Shown here piece by piece: positions 51,820 through 60,455 of a stretch of DNA of 64,000 nt. Each line of letters opens with the position of its first letter. The first letter of the stretch is position 1. The DNA comes from Amycolatopsis coloradensis (GTDB lineage: Bacteria > Actinomycetota > Actinomycetes > Mycobacteriales > Pseudonocardiaceae). The translations under genes and the position numbers were made by a program. The notes beneath the pieces are model-generated. The model was not told the DNA's origin and made no database searches. It was given only the letters and a program-made list of their open reading frames with translations. The stretch is taken from positions 62,001-126,000 of the forward strand of contig NZ_MQUQ01000015.1 of the NCBI RefSeq assembly GCF_001953865.1. The letters are read 5' to 3'.

Positions 51820-51838
51820 TTAGGTTGCCCTAACAATC
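51820..51838. promoter_or_regulatory. IdeR/DmdR1 iron-box candidate
   Basis: TTAGGTTGCCCTAACAATC has the dyad TTAGG/CCTAA of the 19-bp iron box TTAGGTTAGSCTAACCTAA. It lies 7 bases before the fprA start and 52 bases before trpG, so it could control both. Confidence 0.6.
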
Positions 51839-51889
51839 ATTGTGATCTGGCGTACGGTCCATCTGGTGGGAGCCGCTAAGCTGGGCGGC

Positions 51890-52534
51890 ATGCGCGTGCT
51901 CGTCGTCGACAACTATGACAGTTTTGTCTACAACCTGGTCCAGTACCTGGCCCAGCTCGGCGCCGACTGCACCGTCTGGCGCAACGACGTCGTGGAGATC
52001 GACAAGCTCGGCGAGTTCGACGCGGTCCTCGTCTCTCCCGGCCCCGGAACCCCGGAACGTGCTGGTCAGAGCATGGATGTCGTCCGTGAATGCGCCGAAA
52101 AGCGGATCCCGATGCTCGGTGTCTGCCTCGGCCACCAGGCCCTGGGCGTCGTCTTCGGTGCCACCGTCGACCGCGCGCCCGAACTGCTGCACGGCAAAAC
52201 CAGTCAAGTCCACCATTCGGGCACCGGAGTGCTCGCTGGACTACCCGGCGAATTCACTGCCACGCGTTACCACTCGCTGACCGTTTTGCCGGAAACCATC
52301 GACGACACCGTGTTCGAGATCACAGGCCGCACCGAGTCCGGCGTCGTGATGGGCATGCGGCACCGCGAGCTGCCGCTCGAAGGTGTCCAGTTCCACCCCG
52401 AGTCCGTGCTCACACAGGGCGGGCACCGGATGCTGGCGAACTGGATGGCTTCGGCCGGGCACCCGGTCGCCGACGCCACGGTCAACGAACTCGAACAGGC
52501 GACCCGGGCGCTGCAGAAGGCCGCTGCTGCGTGA
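51890..52534 (+). CDS. Anthranilate/aminodeoxychorismate synthase glutamine amidotransferase component
   Basis: A 214-residue class I glutamine amidotransferase. It begins MRVLVVDNYDSFVYNLVQYL. The oxyanion motif is LVSPGPGTPERAG, the nucleophile Cys is in LGVCLGHQALG, and the His-Glu pair is in GVQFHPESVLTQGG. It releases ammonia for anthranilate (TrpG) or 4-amino-4-deoxychorismate (PabA). Position equals Rv0013 (trpG/pabA). The next gene starts four bases inside its 3' end. Confidence 0.92.
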   Translation: MRVLVVDNYDSFVYNLVQYLAQLGADCTVWRNDVVEIDKLGEFDAVLVSPGPGTPERAGQSMDVVRECAEKRIPMLGVCLGHQALGVVFGATVDRAPELLHGKTSQVHHSGTGVLAGLPGEFTATRYHSLTVLPETIDDTVFEITGRTESGVVMGMRHRELPLEGVQFHPESVLTQGGHRMLANWMASAGHPVADATVNELEQATRALQKAAAA

Positions 52535-53343
52535 CCTCGCTGATCCGGCTCGAAGGAGTCGGTAAGCGCTACGGTCGCGGCGAACCCGTACTCGCCGACG
52601 TCGACCTCGACATCCCGGCGGGCCGCGTGGTCGGCATCCTCGGCTCGAACGGCTCCGGGAAGTCGACGCTGCTCAGGATCCTGGCGGCGCTTTCTCGCGA
52701 GACCTCGGGAACCGTCGTGGGCAGCCCGCGGGCCGGCTACCTGCCGGACCGCTTCCCGGCCGGGCAGCGGATGAGCGCCCGAGCCTACCTACGGCATATG
52801 GCCCGCATCGACGGACTTGTCGACTTGTCGGCCATCGACCCGTTGTTGGACAGGCTGGCGCTGGTCGGCGGGCCGGACGCGCCCTTGCGGACGCTGTCGA
52901 AGGGCAACGCCCAGAAGGTCGGCCTCGCCCAGGCCGTCCTGGCCGGACCGGATCTGCTGATCCTCGACGAACCTTGGTCCGGACTCGACGTCGAAGCCCA
53001 CACGGTGCTCGGCGAACTCGTCGCCGAGACCAGTGCGCGCGGCGCGAGCGTGGTCTTCACCGACCACCGCGCGGCCGCCGTGCACGCCCACGCCGACGAC
53101 GTCTACCGAATGGACGCCGGGCGCCTGATCCGCGTCGAAGCGGCCGCGAAGGCCGAAGCCGCGACAAGGATCGTGCTTCACGGACCCGGAGGCGACTGGT
53201 CGTCGGAACCCGGTGTCAGCCAGGTCGTGGCCGATGGCGAAAGAGTCGTCCTGACCGTCGAAGCCGGGCACACCGACGCGGTCCTGCTGCGCGCACTCAA
53301 CCGGGGACTCTCGGTGCGGGAGGTGGCGCCGTGCTCGCCATGA
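52531..53343 (+). CDS. ABC transporter ATP-binding protein
   Basis: 270 residues. The GTG overlaps the upstream stop as GTGA. Walker A is LGSNGSGKSTLLRIL, the signature is the divergent LSKGNAQKVGLAQAV, and Walker B is LLILDEPWSGLDVEAH, with a Tyr-Leu Q-loop variant (AGYLPDRFPAG). The LSKGN form is typical of ABC-2 exporters with one membrane partner. It is coupled to the next gene by ATGA. Confidence 0.88.
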   Translation: MTSLIRLEGVGKRYGRGEPVLADVDLDIPAGRVVGILGSNGSGKSTLLRILAALSRETSGTVVGSPRAGYLPDRFPAGQRMSARAYLRHMARIDGLVDLSAIDPLLDRLALVGGPDAPLRTLSKGNAQKVGLAQAVLAGPDLLILDEPWSGLDVEAHTVLGELVAETSARGASVVFTDHRAAAVHAHADDVYRMDAGRLIRVEAAAKAEAATRIVLHGPGGDWSSEPGVSQVVADGERVVLTVEAGHTDAVLLRALNRGLSVREVAPCSP

Positions 53344-53975
53344 CCCGCTACTACTTCGTACTGCTCGGCCATTCGCAGCGGTATCTCCCCGCGATCCTCG
53401 CCTACCTCGCGGTCAACACCGTGCTCTACTCGGATCCGAAGTCGCCGCTGCTGCCGCAGTACGGGATCAGCGCGGGATCGCTCCTGGTGGTCTCGTGCTG
53501 GCTGACGATCGCGATGCTCGACGTCGAAGACCCGGTCCAGCGGCTGGTGACCTTCAGCCACGCGCGACGTTGGCGATCGGTCCTCGGCGGCGCGACATTG
53601 GCCGTCTTCGGTTGCGCCGTCGCGCTGATCGTCGTGACACTCGCGTGGTCGGGGATCCGGTCCGGCGGTTTCCCGATCGGCACCCTCGCCCTCGGCGCCG
53701 CGGCGCACGCGTTGTGCGCGCTGTTCGGGATCGCGATCGGCCTGCCCTGTTCACGGCTGCTGGTCCCGCGGATCGGCTGGTCCGTACTGGCGGCGATCTT
53801 CGCCCTCGCCGCCGTGCTGCTGGTGAAATGGCTGCCGCTGGCCAATCCGCTGCTGCGTGCCCTGACTTCGCAACAACCGCTGGCGGGCCCGTTCACGGTG
53901 GCCTCGGTGACGGCCGTCGCCGCCTTGCTCGTGAGCGCGACGGCCGTCGGATGGCTGCTCCGCCGCAACGCTTGA
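53340..53975 (+). CDS. ABC-2 type membrane protein, partner of the upstream ATPase
   Basis: 211 residues with six hydrophobic stretches, among them YLPAILAYLAVNTVLY, SLLVVSCWLTIAMLD and GWSVLAAIFALAAVLLVKWL. Sequence families are poorly defined; the role follows from translational coupling to the ATPase. The start chosen is ATG 53340 within the ATGA overlap; GTG 53331 is in frame. Export substrate unknown. Confidence 0.75.
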   Translation: MTRYYFVLLGHSQRYLPAILAYLAVNTVLYSDPKSPLLPQYGISAGSLLVVSCWLTIAMLDVEDPVQRLVTFSHARRWRSVLGGATLAVFGCAVALIVVTLAWSGIRSGGFPIGTLALGAAAHALCALFGIAIGLPCSRLLVPRIGWSVLAAIFALAAVLLVKWLPLANPLLRALTSQQPLAGPFTVASVTAVAALLVSATAVGWLLRRNA

Positions 53976-54184
53976 TGGCGCGCCTGGTCGTGCTTAACGG
54001 GCGGCCGCGATGAGGAGATCCCCTCGACGGCCGCGGGGCGGATCAGACGAGAAGCCTGTCGCGAGGCCGGGCCGCGCAGAACCGCTTCTGTCACTGCTCG
54101 GGCTCTCCGGATGGCACGCATGAGGTCGGCCGTGTCCTCGCGCGGCTCGCGTTCGGTGATGTGCCGGACCATTCTCGCCGCAGA

Positions 54185-54218
54185 AAAGGGCCCCGCACGA
54201 AACCGTGCGGGGCCCTTT
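54185..54218 (-). terminator. Hairpin terminator after pknB
   Basis: AAAGGGCCCCGCACG and its exact complement around AAAC, 15 bases past the pknB stop. The rest of 53976-54184 shows no supported gene. Confidence 0.88.
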
Positions 54219-54232
54219 CCTTCAGCTGTCGA

Positions 54233-56206
54233 TCACGGGGGCGGGATGATCCCGCCGCCCGGCCGCGAACTCGACGTCGTCGGCGACTCGTCGCTTTCGA
54301 CGATGAACAGCGTGATCGGCGCGTTCTTCGCGACCTTCGTCCCGGCCTGCGGGTTGGTCTTGCTGATCTTGCCCGCCAGGTCCCGGTCACCGTTCTTGTC
54401 GGCCTGGGTGTTCGGCGTACCGCTCCAGCCCAATTGCTGCAGCTGCCGGAACGCCTGTTCCTCGGTCATGCCCTTCAAGTTCGGCATGTCGAAGGTCTCC
54501 TGGCTACCGTCCGACACGGTCACCGTGACCACACCGCCGACCGCGAGCTTTCCGCCGTTCGGGGTCTGGTCGACGACGGTGTCCTTGGGCTCGCTGGAGC
54601 TGGTGGTCTTGAAACTCGGCGTGAACCCGGCCTGCCTCAGTCCGGCGTCGGCCTCGGACTTCGTCTTGCCCTTGTAGTTCGGGACCGTCTTCAGTTCCTT
54701 GGACTTCCCGATGGTGATGTCGACCTTCGAGCCCTGGTCGACGTCGACCTGCGCGCCCGGGGTCTGCGAAAGGACCTTGCCCGCGTTGTTCGGTTCGTCG
54801 GTCTCCTGCTCGGTGGTCGCACCGAGTTTCAGCCCGGCCTCGGTCAGCGCCGTCAGGGCCTCGGCCTGCGTCTTGCCCTTGAGATCCGGAGTCTTGATCT
54901 TGCCCGGCTTCGCGCCGACGGTCAGCGTGATCTTCTCGGTGGTCAGCGTCATCTGACCTACGTTCGGAGCGATCGCGATGACCTTGTCGATGTCGTTCTC
55001 GTCGCAAGCGGGCAGGCCGTTGACGGCCTCTCCGGTGCAGGGGACCTTTTTGGTGCCCTCGAACGAGCCGAATCCCGCGTCGCGCAGCGTGGTCTTCGCG
55101 GTCGCTTCGGACTGGTTGAGCACGTTCGGGATCGCCTTGCTCTCCGCGCCGGTGCTGGTGAACGCGTTGGACAGCCACATGATCAGCAGCACCACGGCCG
55201 CCAGCGAGACGACGAGCCCGGCGATCAGCCAGGCGCGACGCTTCTTCTTCGCGGCCGGGTCCTCGGGTTCGTCCTCGTACTGGTCGTAGCGCTGCGGCAC
55301 CCGGCGGTCGGAGTCCATGACCTGGGTGCGCTCGTCCTCCGACATCACCATCGGCGCGGACGGCCGCTGGCCGGACAGGGTGCGGACCAGGTCCGAACGC
55401 ATCTCCGCCGATGACTGGTAGCGGTTTGCCGGGCCCTTCGCGAGCGCCTTGAGCACGACGGCGTCGAGTTCGGGCGCAACGGCGGGGTTGACCGACGACG
55501 GCGGGTTCGGGTCTTCCCGGACGTGCTGGTACGCCACCGCCACCGGGGAGTCACCGGTGAAGGGCGGCTCGCCGGTGATGAGTTCGTACAGCACACAACC
55601 GGCGGCGTAGACGTCCGAACGCGCGTCGACGGACTCGCCGCGGGCCTGCTCCGGCGACAGGTACTGCGCCGTGCCGATCACCGCGGCGGTCTGCGTCATC
55701 GCGGACTGCCCGTCGTGCATGGCGCGCGCGATACCGAAGTCCATCACCTTGACGGCGCCGTTCTTCGTGATCATCACGTTCGCCGGTTTGACGTCGCGGT
55801 GCACGATGCCGTGCCGGTGCGAGAAGTCCAATGCCGCGCAGACGTCGGCCATGACCTCCATGGCCCGCTTCTGCGACATCGGGCCTTCGGTCTTCACGAT
55901 GTCCCGCAGAGTCCGTCCTTCGACGTACTCCATGACGATGTAAGGCAGCGGTCCGAACTCGGTGTTCGTCTCGCCGGTGTCGTAGACGGCGACGATCGCC
56001 GGGTGGTTCAGTGCCGCCGCGTTCTGCGCCTCGCGACGGAAACGTTCTTGGAACTGGGGATCCCGCGCCAGGTCGGCACGCAGGATCTTGATCGCCACCT
56101 CCCGGCCCAGGCGCACGTCGTGGCCGTGGTGGACCTCGGACATGCCTCCGTAGCCGAGCGTGTCGCCCAGCTCGTAGCGGTTGCTGAGCAGTCTTGGTGT
56201 GCTCAT
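54233..56206 (-). CDS. pknB: Serine/threonine protein kinase PknB with PASTA domains
   Basis: 657 residues. The kinase domain is 10-275: glycine loop LGYGGMSEVHHG, catalytic HRDVKPANV, DFGIARA and the activation loop with threonines (SAMTQTAAVIGTAQYLSPEQ). A juxtamembrane region and one helix (WLIAGLVVSLAAVVLLIMWL) follow. Four PASTA repeats are outside (IPNVLNQSEA, KTPDLKGKTQAEA, VPNYKGKTKSEA, MPNLKGMTEEQA). PASTA domains bind muropeptides/lipid II, and the kinase regulates growth, including CwlM. The ATG overlaps the pknA stop. Confidence 0.96.
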   Translation of the reverse strand: MSTPRLLSNRYELGDTLGYGGMSEVHHGHDVRLGREVAIKILRADLARDPQFQERFRREAQNAAALNHPAIVAVYDTGETNTEFGPLPYIVMEYVEGRTLRDIVKTEGPMSQKRAMEVMADVCAALDFSHRHGIVHRDVKPANVMITKNGAVKVMDFGIARAMHDGQSAMTQTAAVIGTAQYLSPEQARGESVDARSDVYAAGCVLYELITGEPPFTGDSPVAVAYQHVREDPNPPSSVNPAVAPELDAVVLKALAKGPANRYQSSAEMRSDLVRTLSGQRPSAPMVMSEDERTQVMDSDRRVPQRYDQYEDEPEDPAAKKKRRAWLIAGLVVSLAAVVLLIMWLSNAFTSTGAESKAIPNVLNQSEATAKTTLRDAGFGSFEGTKKVPCTGEAVNGLPACDENDIDKVIAIAPNVGQMTLTTEKITLTVGAKPGKIKTPDLKGKTQAEALTALTEAGLKLGATTEQETDEPNNAGKVLSQTPGAQVDVDQGSKVDITIGKSKELKTVPNYKGKTKSEADAGLRQAGFTPSFKTTSSSEPKDTVVDQTPNGGKLAVGGVVTVTVSDGSQETFDMPNLKGMTEEQAFRQLQQLGWSGTPNTQADKNGDRDLAGKISKTNPQAGTKVAKNAPITLFIVESDESPTTSSSRPGGGIIPPP

Positions 56207-57513
56207 CTCTGCGTGCCGTTCCATTCCGTCCAAGGTTTGCTGCTCATCATTCCTGGATTCGCCTGCCCGGCCGACTCCTCGGCGCTGCCCTCCGTCGGCA
56301 CCGCGGGATACGCGGACGTCGGTGAAGGACCTACGGACTTCTTACCCGGAGCCGGTGTCTGTTCACTCGTTTCCACGCCGCCCGACTGCTGTCCGTTGCC
56401 CGAACCGACCAGTCTCACGATGAGAAAGGCTCCTGCCACCAGTACTGCGATCAGGATCACCGCGAGCAGCACCCACCAGCCCCATTGTGACCGTTTGCCG
56501 GGCAGCCGTCGGACCGCCATCGGGGGCGGTCCGGTGACCGGGTGCATCGCCGGATGCGACGCCGGTCCGACCGCCACCATCGGGTTCGGCGGCGAATGCG
56601 GGCCGGGCGGCCCTTGCTGCGGCATCACGGGCGGCTGGCCCGTCGCGTAGGCCACGTTGACCAGCCCCGACGGCGTCGGCAGGGGAAGGCCCGCGCGGAC
56701 CGCGGCCACCGCGGCCGCGAACTCGCCGCCGCTGTTGTACCGCTGTCTCGGATCCTTGATCAGGGTCGCCTCGATGACCGCGCGGGTGCCCGGCGGCACG
56801 TCCGGCGGCAGCGGCGGCGGGAGATCGCGGATGTGCATCATCGCGACGGTCACGGCGTTCTCCGAAAGGAACGGCCGGTGCCCGGTGAGACATTCGTAAC
56901 CGCACACGGCCAGCGAGTAGACGTCGCTCGCCGGTTCGGCGTTGTGCCCGAGCGCCTGCTCGGGGGCGATGTAGTGGGCCGTGCCCATCACCATGCCGGA
57001 CCTGGTCACCGGGGCGGCGTCGGCGGCCTTCGCGACGCCGAAGTCGGTGATCTTCACCTGCCCGGCCGGGGTGACCATGATGTTGCCCGGTTTGACGTCA
57101 CGGTGCACCAGACCGGTTTCGTGCGCGGCCTGCAACGCGTTCCCGGCCTGCTCGAGGATGTCCAGGGTGCGCTCGGCGTTCAGCCGTCCTTCGCGGGTGA
57201 TGATCGCGGCCAGCGGGTCGCCTTCGACCAGCTCCATCACCAGGTACGCGATCGACAGCTCGTCCGCGACCGTCTCGCCGTAGTCGTGCACCGCGGCGAT
57301 GCCGGGGTGGTTCAGCGACGCCGTCATCCGCGCCTCGGTCCGGAAGCGGTGCAGGAACTCCGCGTCGCCGGACAGTTCCGCCTTGAGGATCTTGACCGCG
57401 ACCGTCCGCTCCAGCCGCGTGTCACTGGCCTGCCAGACCTCGCCCATCCCGCCGACGGCGATCCGGTTCGTCAGCTTGTACCGGTCGGCCAGCAGCTGAC
57501 CCGAGGACAGCAT
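56203..57513 (-). CDS. pknA: Serine/threonine protein kinase PknA
   Basis: 436 residues. Kinase domain 10-270: IAVGGMGEVWQASD, catalytic HRDVKPGNIM, DFGVAKAADAAP and GTAHYIAPEQALGH. A Pro-rich linker leads to one membrane helix near 350 (GWWVLLAVILIAVLVAGAFL). A short outside tail lacks PASTA repeats, as in mycobacterial PknA. It controls cell shape and division with PknB. Confidence 0.95.
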   Translation of the reverse strand: MLSSGQLLADRYKLTNRIAVGGMGEVWQASDTRLERTVAVKILKAELSGDAEFLHRFRTEARMTASLNHPGIAAVHDYGETVADELSIAYLVMELVEGDPLAAIITREGRLNAERTLDILEQAGNALQAAHETGLVHRDVKPGNIMVTPAGQVKITDFGVAKAADAAPVTRSGMVMGTAHYIAPEQALGHNAEPASDVYSLAVCGYECLTGHRPFLSENAVTVAMMHIRDLPPPLPPDVPPGTRAVIEATLIKDPRQRYNSGGEFAAAVAAVRAGLPLPTPSGLVNVAYATGQPPVMPQQGPPGPHSPPNPMVAVGPASHPAMHPVTGPPPMAVRRLPGKRSQWGWWVLLAVILIAVLVAGAFLIVRLVGSGNGQQSGGVETSEQTPAPGKKSVGPSPTSAYPAVPTEGSAEESAGQANPGMMSSKPWTEWNGTQR

Positions 57514-57516
57514 GCG

Positions 57517-58980
57517 CTATCCACCCCCGAGCATCGCGTTGACGGCGGCTCGGCCGATCTCCGCGGCCACGGTGCCACCGGTCGCTTCGAGCCCGCGGTT
57601 ACCGCCGGACTCGACGATCACCGAGACGGCGATCTTCGGGTCCATCGCCGGCGCGAACCCGGTGTACCAGGCGTGCGGCGGGGTGGCCTTCGGGTCGTTG
57701 CCGTGTTCGGCGGTGCCGGTCTTGGAGGCGATCTGGATGTCGCCGCGTTTGCCGGCGCCCTTCGTGTTCTCCTCCGACGCCAGCATCATGTCGCGCAGGA
57801 TCGCGGCGTTCGCGCTGGACATCGCGGCTTCGCCGGTCAGCTCGGTCGGGGTGTAGTCCTCGATGGTCGACAGGTTCGGCGCCAGCAGCGACTGGACGAG
57901 CTGCGGCTTCATCGCCATCCCGTTGTTCGCGATGGTCGCCGAAAGCAGGGCGTCCTGGATCGGGGTCAGGCGCACGTCGCGCTGCCCGATGGCGCTCTGG
58001 AACAGGGCGGCCTTCGAGTCGAGCGGGCCGAGGGTGGAACCGGCGACCCGCATCGGCACGGTCAGGTCCTCGCCGACCCCGAAGTTCGTCGCCGTCGCGT
58101 TCAGCTTGTCCTTGCCGAGTTCACCGGCGAGTTCGGCGAAGGGCACGTTGCAGGAGTACCGCAGCGCTTCCTTCAAGGTGCTGCCCTTGCAGGTCGCGCC
58201 GCCGTAGTTCTCCAGCGTCGTCTGCGTGCCGGGGAGCTTGACGTTGGGCGCGGTGTTGACCGGGGTGTCGGCGGTCTTGCCGTTCTCGAGCGCGGCCGCG
58301 GTCACCACCAGCTTGGCCGTCGAACCCGGCGGGTAGGTCTCCGAGATCGCGCGGTTCAGCATCGGCTTCTTCGGGTCGTCGCGCCACTGGCCCCACGCCG
58401 CGATCTGTTCCTTGCCGACGTGTGAGGCGAGCTTGTTCGGGTCGTACGACGGCGTCGAGACCATGGCAAGGATGCGCCCGGTCTTGGGCTCGATCGCGAC
58501 CACCGAGCCGGTGTAGCCCTTCTGCGTCATCAGGTCGTACGCGGCCTTCTGCACGGCCGGGTTGATCGTCAGCCGCACGTTGCCGCCACGCGGGTCGCGG
58601 CCGGTGACCATGTCCGAAAGACGCCGGACGAACAACCGCGGGTCGGAGCCGTTGAGGACGTCGTCCTCGGACCGCTCCAGACCGCCGGAGCCGTAGTTGA
58701 TCGAGTAGTAACCGGTGACCGGCGCGTACATCGGGCCGTCGGCGTAGGTCCGGATGAACTTGTACTTGTCGTTCGACGGATCGACCTTCGCGAGCGCGGC
58801 GCCGTCGGGCGTGACGATCAGCCCGCGCTGGCGGGAGTACTCCTCGTAGAGCACGCGGAGGTTTCGCGAGTCCGTGCGGTAGTCGTCGGCCTTGACCACC
58901 TGGATGTAGGTGGCGTTGGCCAGCAGGAGCACCACCATCACGAGCATGGCGATGCCGACCTTGCGGAGCGGGGTGTTCAC
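57517..58980 (-). CDS. pbpA: Penicillin-binding protein PbpA (class B transpeptidase)
   Basis: 487 residues: an N-terminal anchor (VGIAMLVMVVLLLANATYIQ), a dimerisation region, and the transpeptidase with PPGSTAKLVV (Ser-x-x-Lys), YSCN and SKTGTAEHG. It crosslinks peptidoglycan with RodA, encoded next to it. The stop is three bases from the pknA start. Confidence 0.95.
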   Translation of the reverse strand: MNTPLRKVGIAMLVMVVLLLANATYIQVVKADDYRTDSRNLRVLYEEYSRQRGLIVTPDGAALAKVDPSNDKYKFIRTYADGPMYAPVTGYYSINYGSGGLERSEDDVLNGSDPRLFVRRLSDMVTGRDPRGGNVRLTINPAVQKAAYDLMTQKGYTGSVVAIEPKTGRILAMVSTPSYDPNKLASHVGKEQIAAWGQWRDDPKKPMLNRAISETYPPGSTAKLVVTAAALENGKTADTPVNTAPNVKLPGTQTTLENYGGATCKGSTLKEALRYSCNVPFAELAGELGKDKLNATATNFGVGEDLTVPMRVAGSTLGPLDSKAALFQSAIGQRDVRLTPIQDALLSATIANNGMAMKPQLVQSLLAPNLSTIEDYTPTELTGEAAMSSANAAILRDMMLASEENTKGAGKRGDIQIASKTGTAEHGNDPKATPPHAWYTGFAPAMDPKIAVSVIVESGGNRGLEATGGTVAAEIGRAAVNAMLGGG

Positions 58981-60455
58981 GAAGCGCTCCCCTCACCGTT
59001 CGCGGGCGGCCGCTGGACCAGCACCGTGTGCGCTTCCGCGATCGGCGCCTGTGGCTGTTGCGGCTTCGGCCGCGTGGCGGGTCTGCGGGCGGCGTCGGAG
59101 ATTCGGAGCAGGAGAGCCACCAGGATGTAGTTCGCGAGCAGTGAAGAACCACCGCGGGAGAGGAACGGGGCGGTGATCCCGGTGTTCGGGATCAGGTTCG
59201 TGACGCCGCCGACGACGACGAAGATCTGCATGACGATGGTGAACGCCAGGCCACCGCCGAGGAGTTTGCCGAAGGTGTCGCGGACGGCCAGCGCGCTGCG
59301 CATACCGCGCATCGCCAGGATCAGGTACAGCATCAGCATCGCGGCGAGGCCGACGAAGCCGAGTTCCTCGCCGATCGCGGTGGTGATGAAGTCCGTCTTG
59401 GCTTCCGGGACCATGTCCGGTCGTCCGGCGCCGAGACCGGTACCGCCGACGCCGCCGGTCCCCAGCCCGAACAGACCCTGCGCGACCTGATAGCCGCCGC
59501 CGGGGTCGTCGTAGGTGGCGAGCGGGTCGATCCAGTTCCGGACCCGCTGCTGGACGTGCGTGAACAGGTTGTAGGCGATGATCGCGCCGGCGGCGAAGAA
59601 GCCGACCCCGAGCACCACCCAGATGACCCGTTCCGTCGCGACGTACAGCATCACCAGCGTGACGCCGAAGAACAGCAGCGACGTCCCGAGGTCCTTCTCG
59701 AAGACCAGCACACCCAGGCAGGCGGCCGCGGCGATCAGGATCGGGCCGAGGTCACGGGCACGCGGCAGCTCGACGCCGACGATCTTCTTGCCCGCGACCA
59801 TGAACAGGTCGCGTTTCGTCACCAGGAACGAGGCGAAGAAGATCATCAGCAGGATCTTCGCGAACTCGCCGGGCTGGATCGAGAAGAACGGCAGCTTGAT
59901 CCAGACCTTCGCGCCGTTGACCTCGGACAGGCTCGACGGCAGCACCGCGGGCAGCGCGAGCGCCACGATCCCGACCAGGCCACAGGTGTAGCCGTAGCGG
60001 GTCAGCGTGCGGTGGTCGCTGATCACGATCAGCACCACCACGAACAGCACCAGCGAGATCGCGGTGAACAGCACCTGCTTGGTGACGTCCGGCGTGTATT
60101 CCTTGCCCTGCTGGATGGCGCGTTCCGCCAGCGCCAGGTCGATCCGGTGGATCATCACCAGGCCGAGCCCGTTCAGCAGCGCGACACACGGCAGGATCAC
60201 CGGGTCCGCGTACGGCGCCCAGCGCCGGACAGCCAGATGCGCCGCCGTCAGCACCCCGAGGTAGGACAGCCCCAGCCAGATGATCGAGCTGGTGAGCTCC
60301 TGCTCCTGGTTCGCCTCCACCAGCACGAGCGCGATCGTGACGATGAACGTCGCGAACGCCAGGAGAACGAGCTCGGTCCCGCGCCGGGTGGGCAGCTCGC
60401 GCGGAGGGTTCGTGGCGAACTGGGCCGAAGCCGGATCGGCGAGCGGCGTGCTCAT
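58977..60455 (-). CDS. rodA: SEDS peptidoglycan glycosyltransferase RodA
   Basis: 492 residues with about twelve membrane helices. The FtsW/RodA/SpoVE core is visible in PFFSIQPGEFAKILLMIF, LGTSLLFFGVTLVMLYVA and the C-terminal LIPNTGITAPFLSRGGSSLL. It polymerises lipid II in complex with PbpA. Overlaps pbpA by four bases. Confidence 0.95.
   Translation of the reverse strand: MSTPLADPASAQFATNPPRELPTRRGTELVLLAFATFIVTIALVLVEANQEQELTSSIIWLGLSYLGVLTAAHLAVRRWAPYADPVILPCVALLNGLGLVMIHRIDLALAERAIQQGKEYTPDVTKQVLFTAISLVLFVVVLIVISDHRTLTRYGYTCGLVGIVALALPAVLPSSLSEVNGAKVWIKLPFFSIQPGEFAKILLMIFFASFLVTKRDLFMVAGKKIVGVELPRARDLGPILIAAAACLGVLVFEKDLGTSLLFFGVTLVMLYVATERVIWVVLGVGFFAAGAIIAYNLFTHVQQRVRNWIDPLATYDDPGGGYQVAQGLFGLGTGGVGGTGLGAGRPDMVPEAKTDFITTAIGEELGFVGLAAMLMLYLILAMRGMRSALAVRDTFGKLLGGGLAFTIVMQIFVVVGGVTNLIPNTGITAPFLSRGGSSLLANYILVALLLRISDAARRPATRPKPQQPQAPIAEAHTVLVQRPPANGEGSAS

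Noticed and set aside
53426..54172. Minus-strand gene in the gap before pknB
   Set aside because: Most of it is antisense to the ABC permease; the remaining codons resemble no family and lack a ribosome-binding site.
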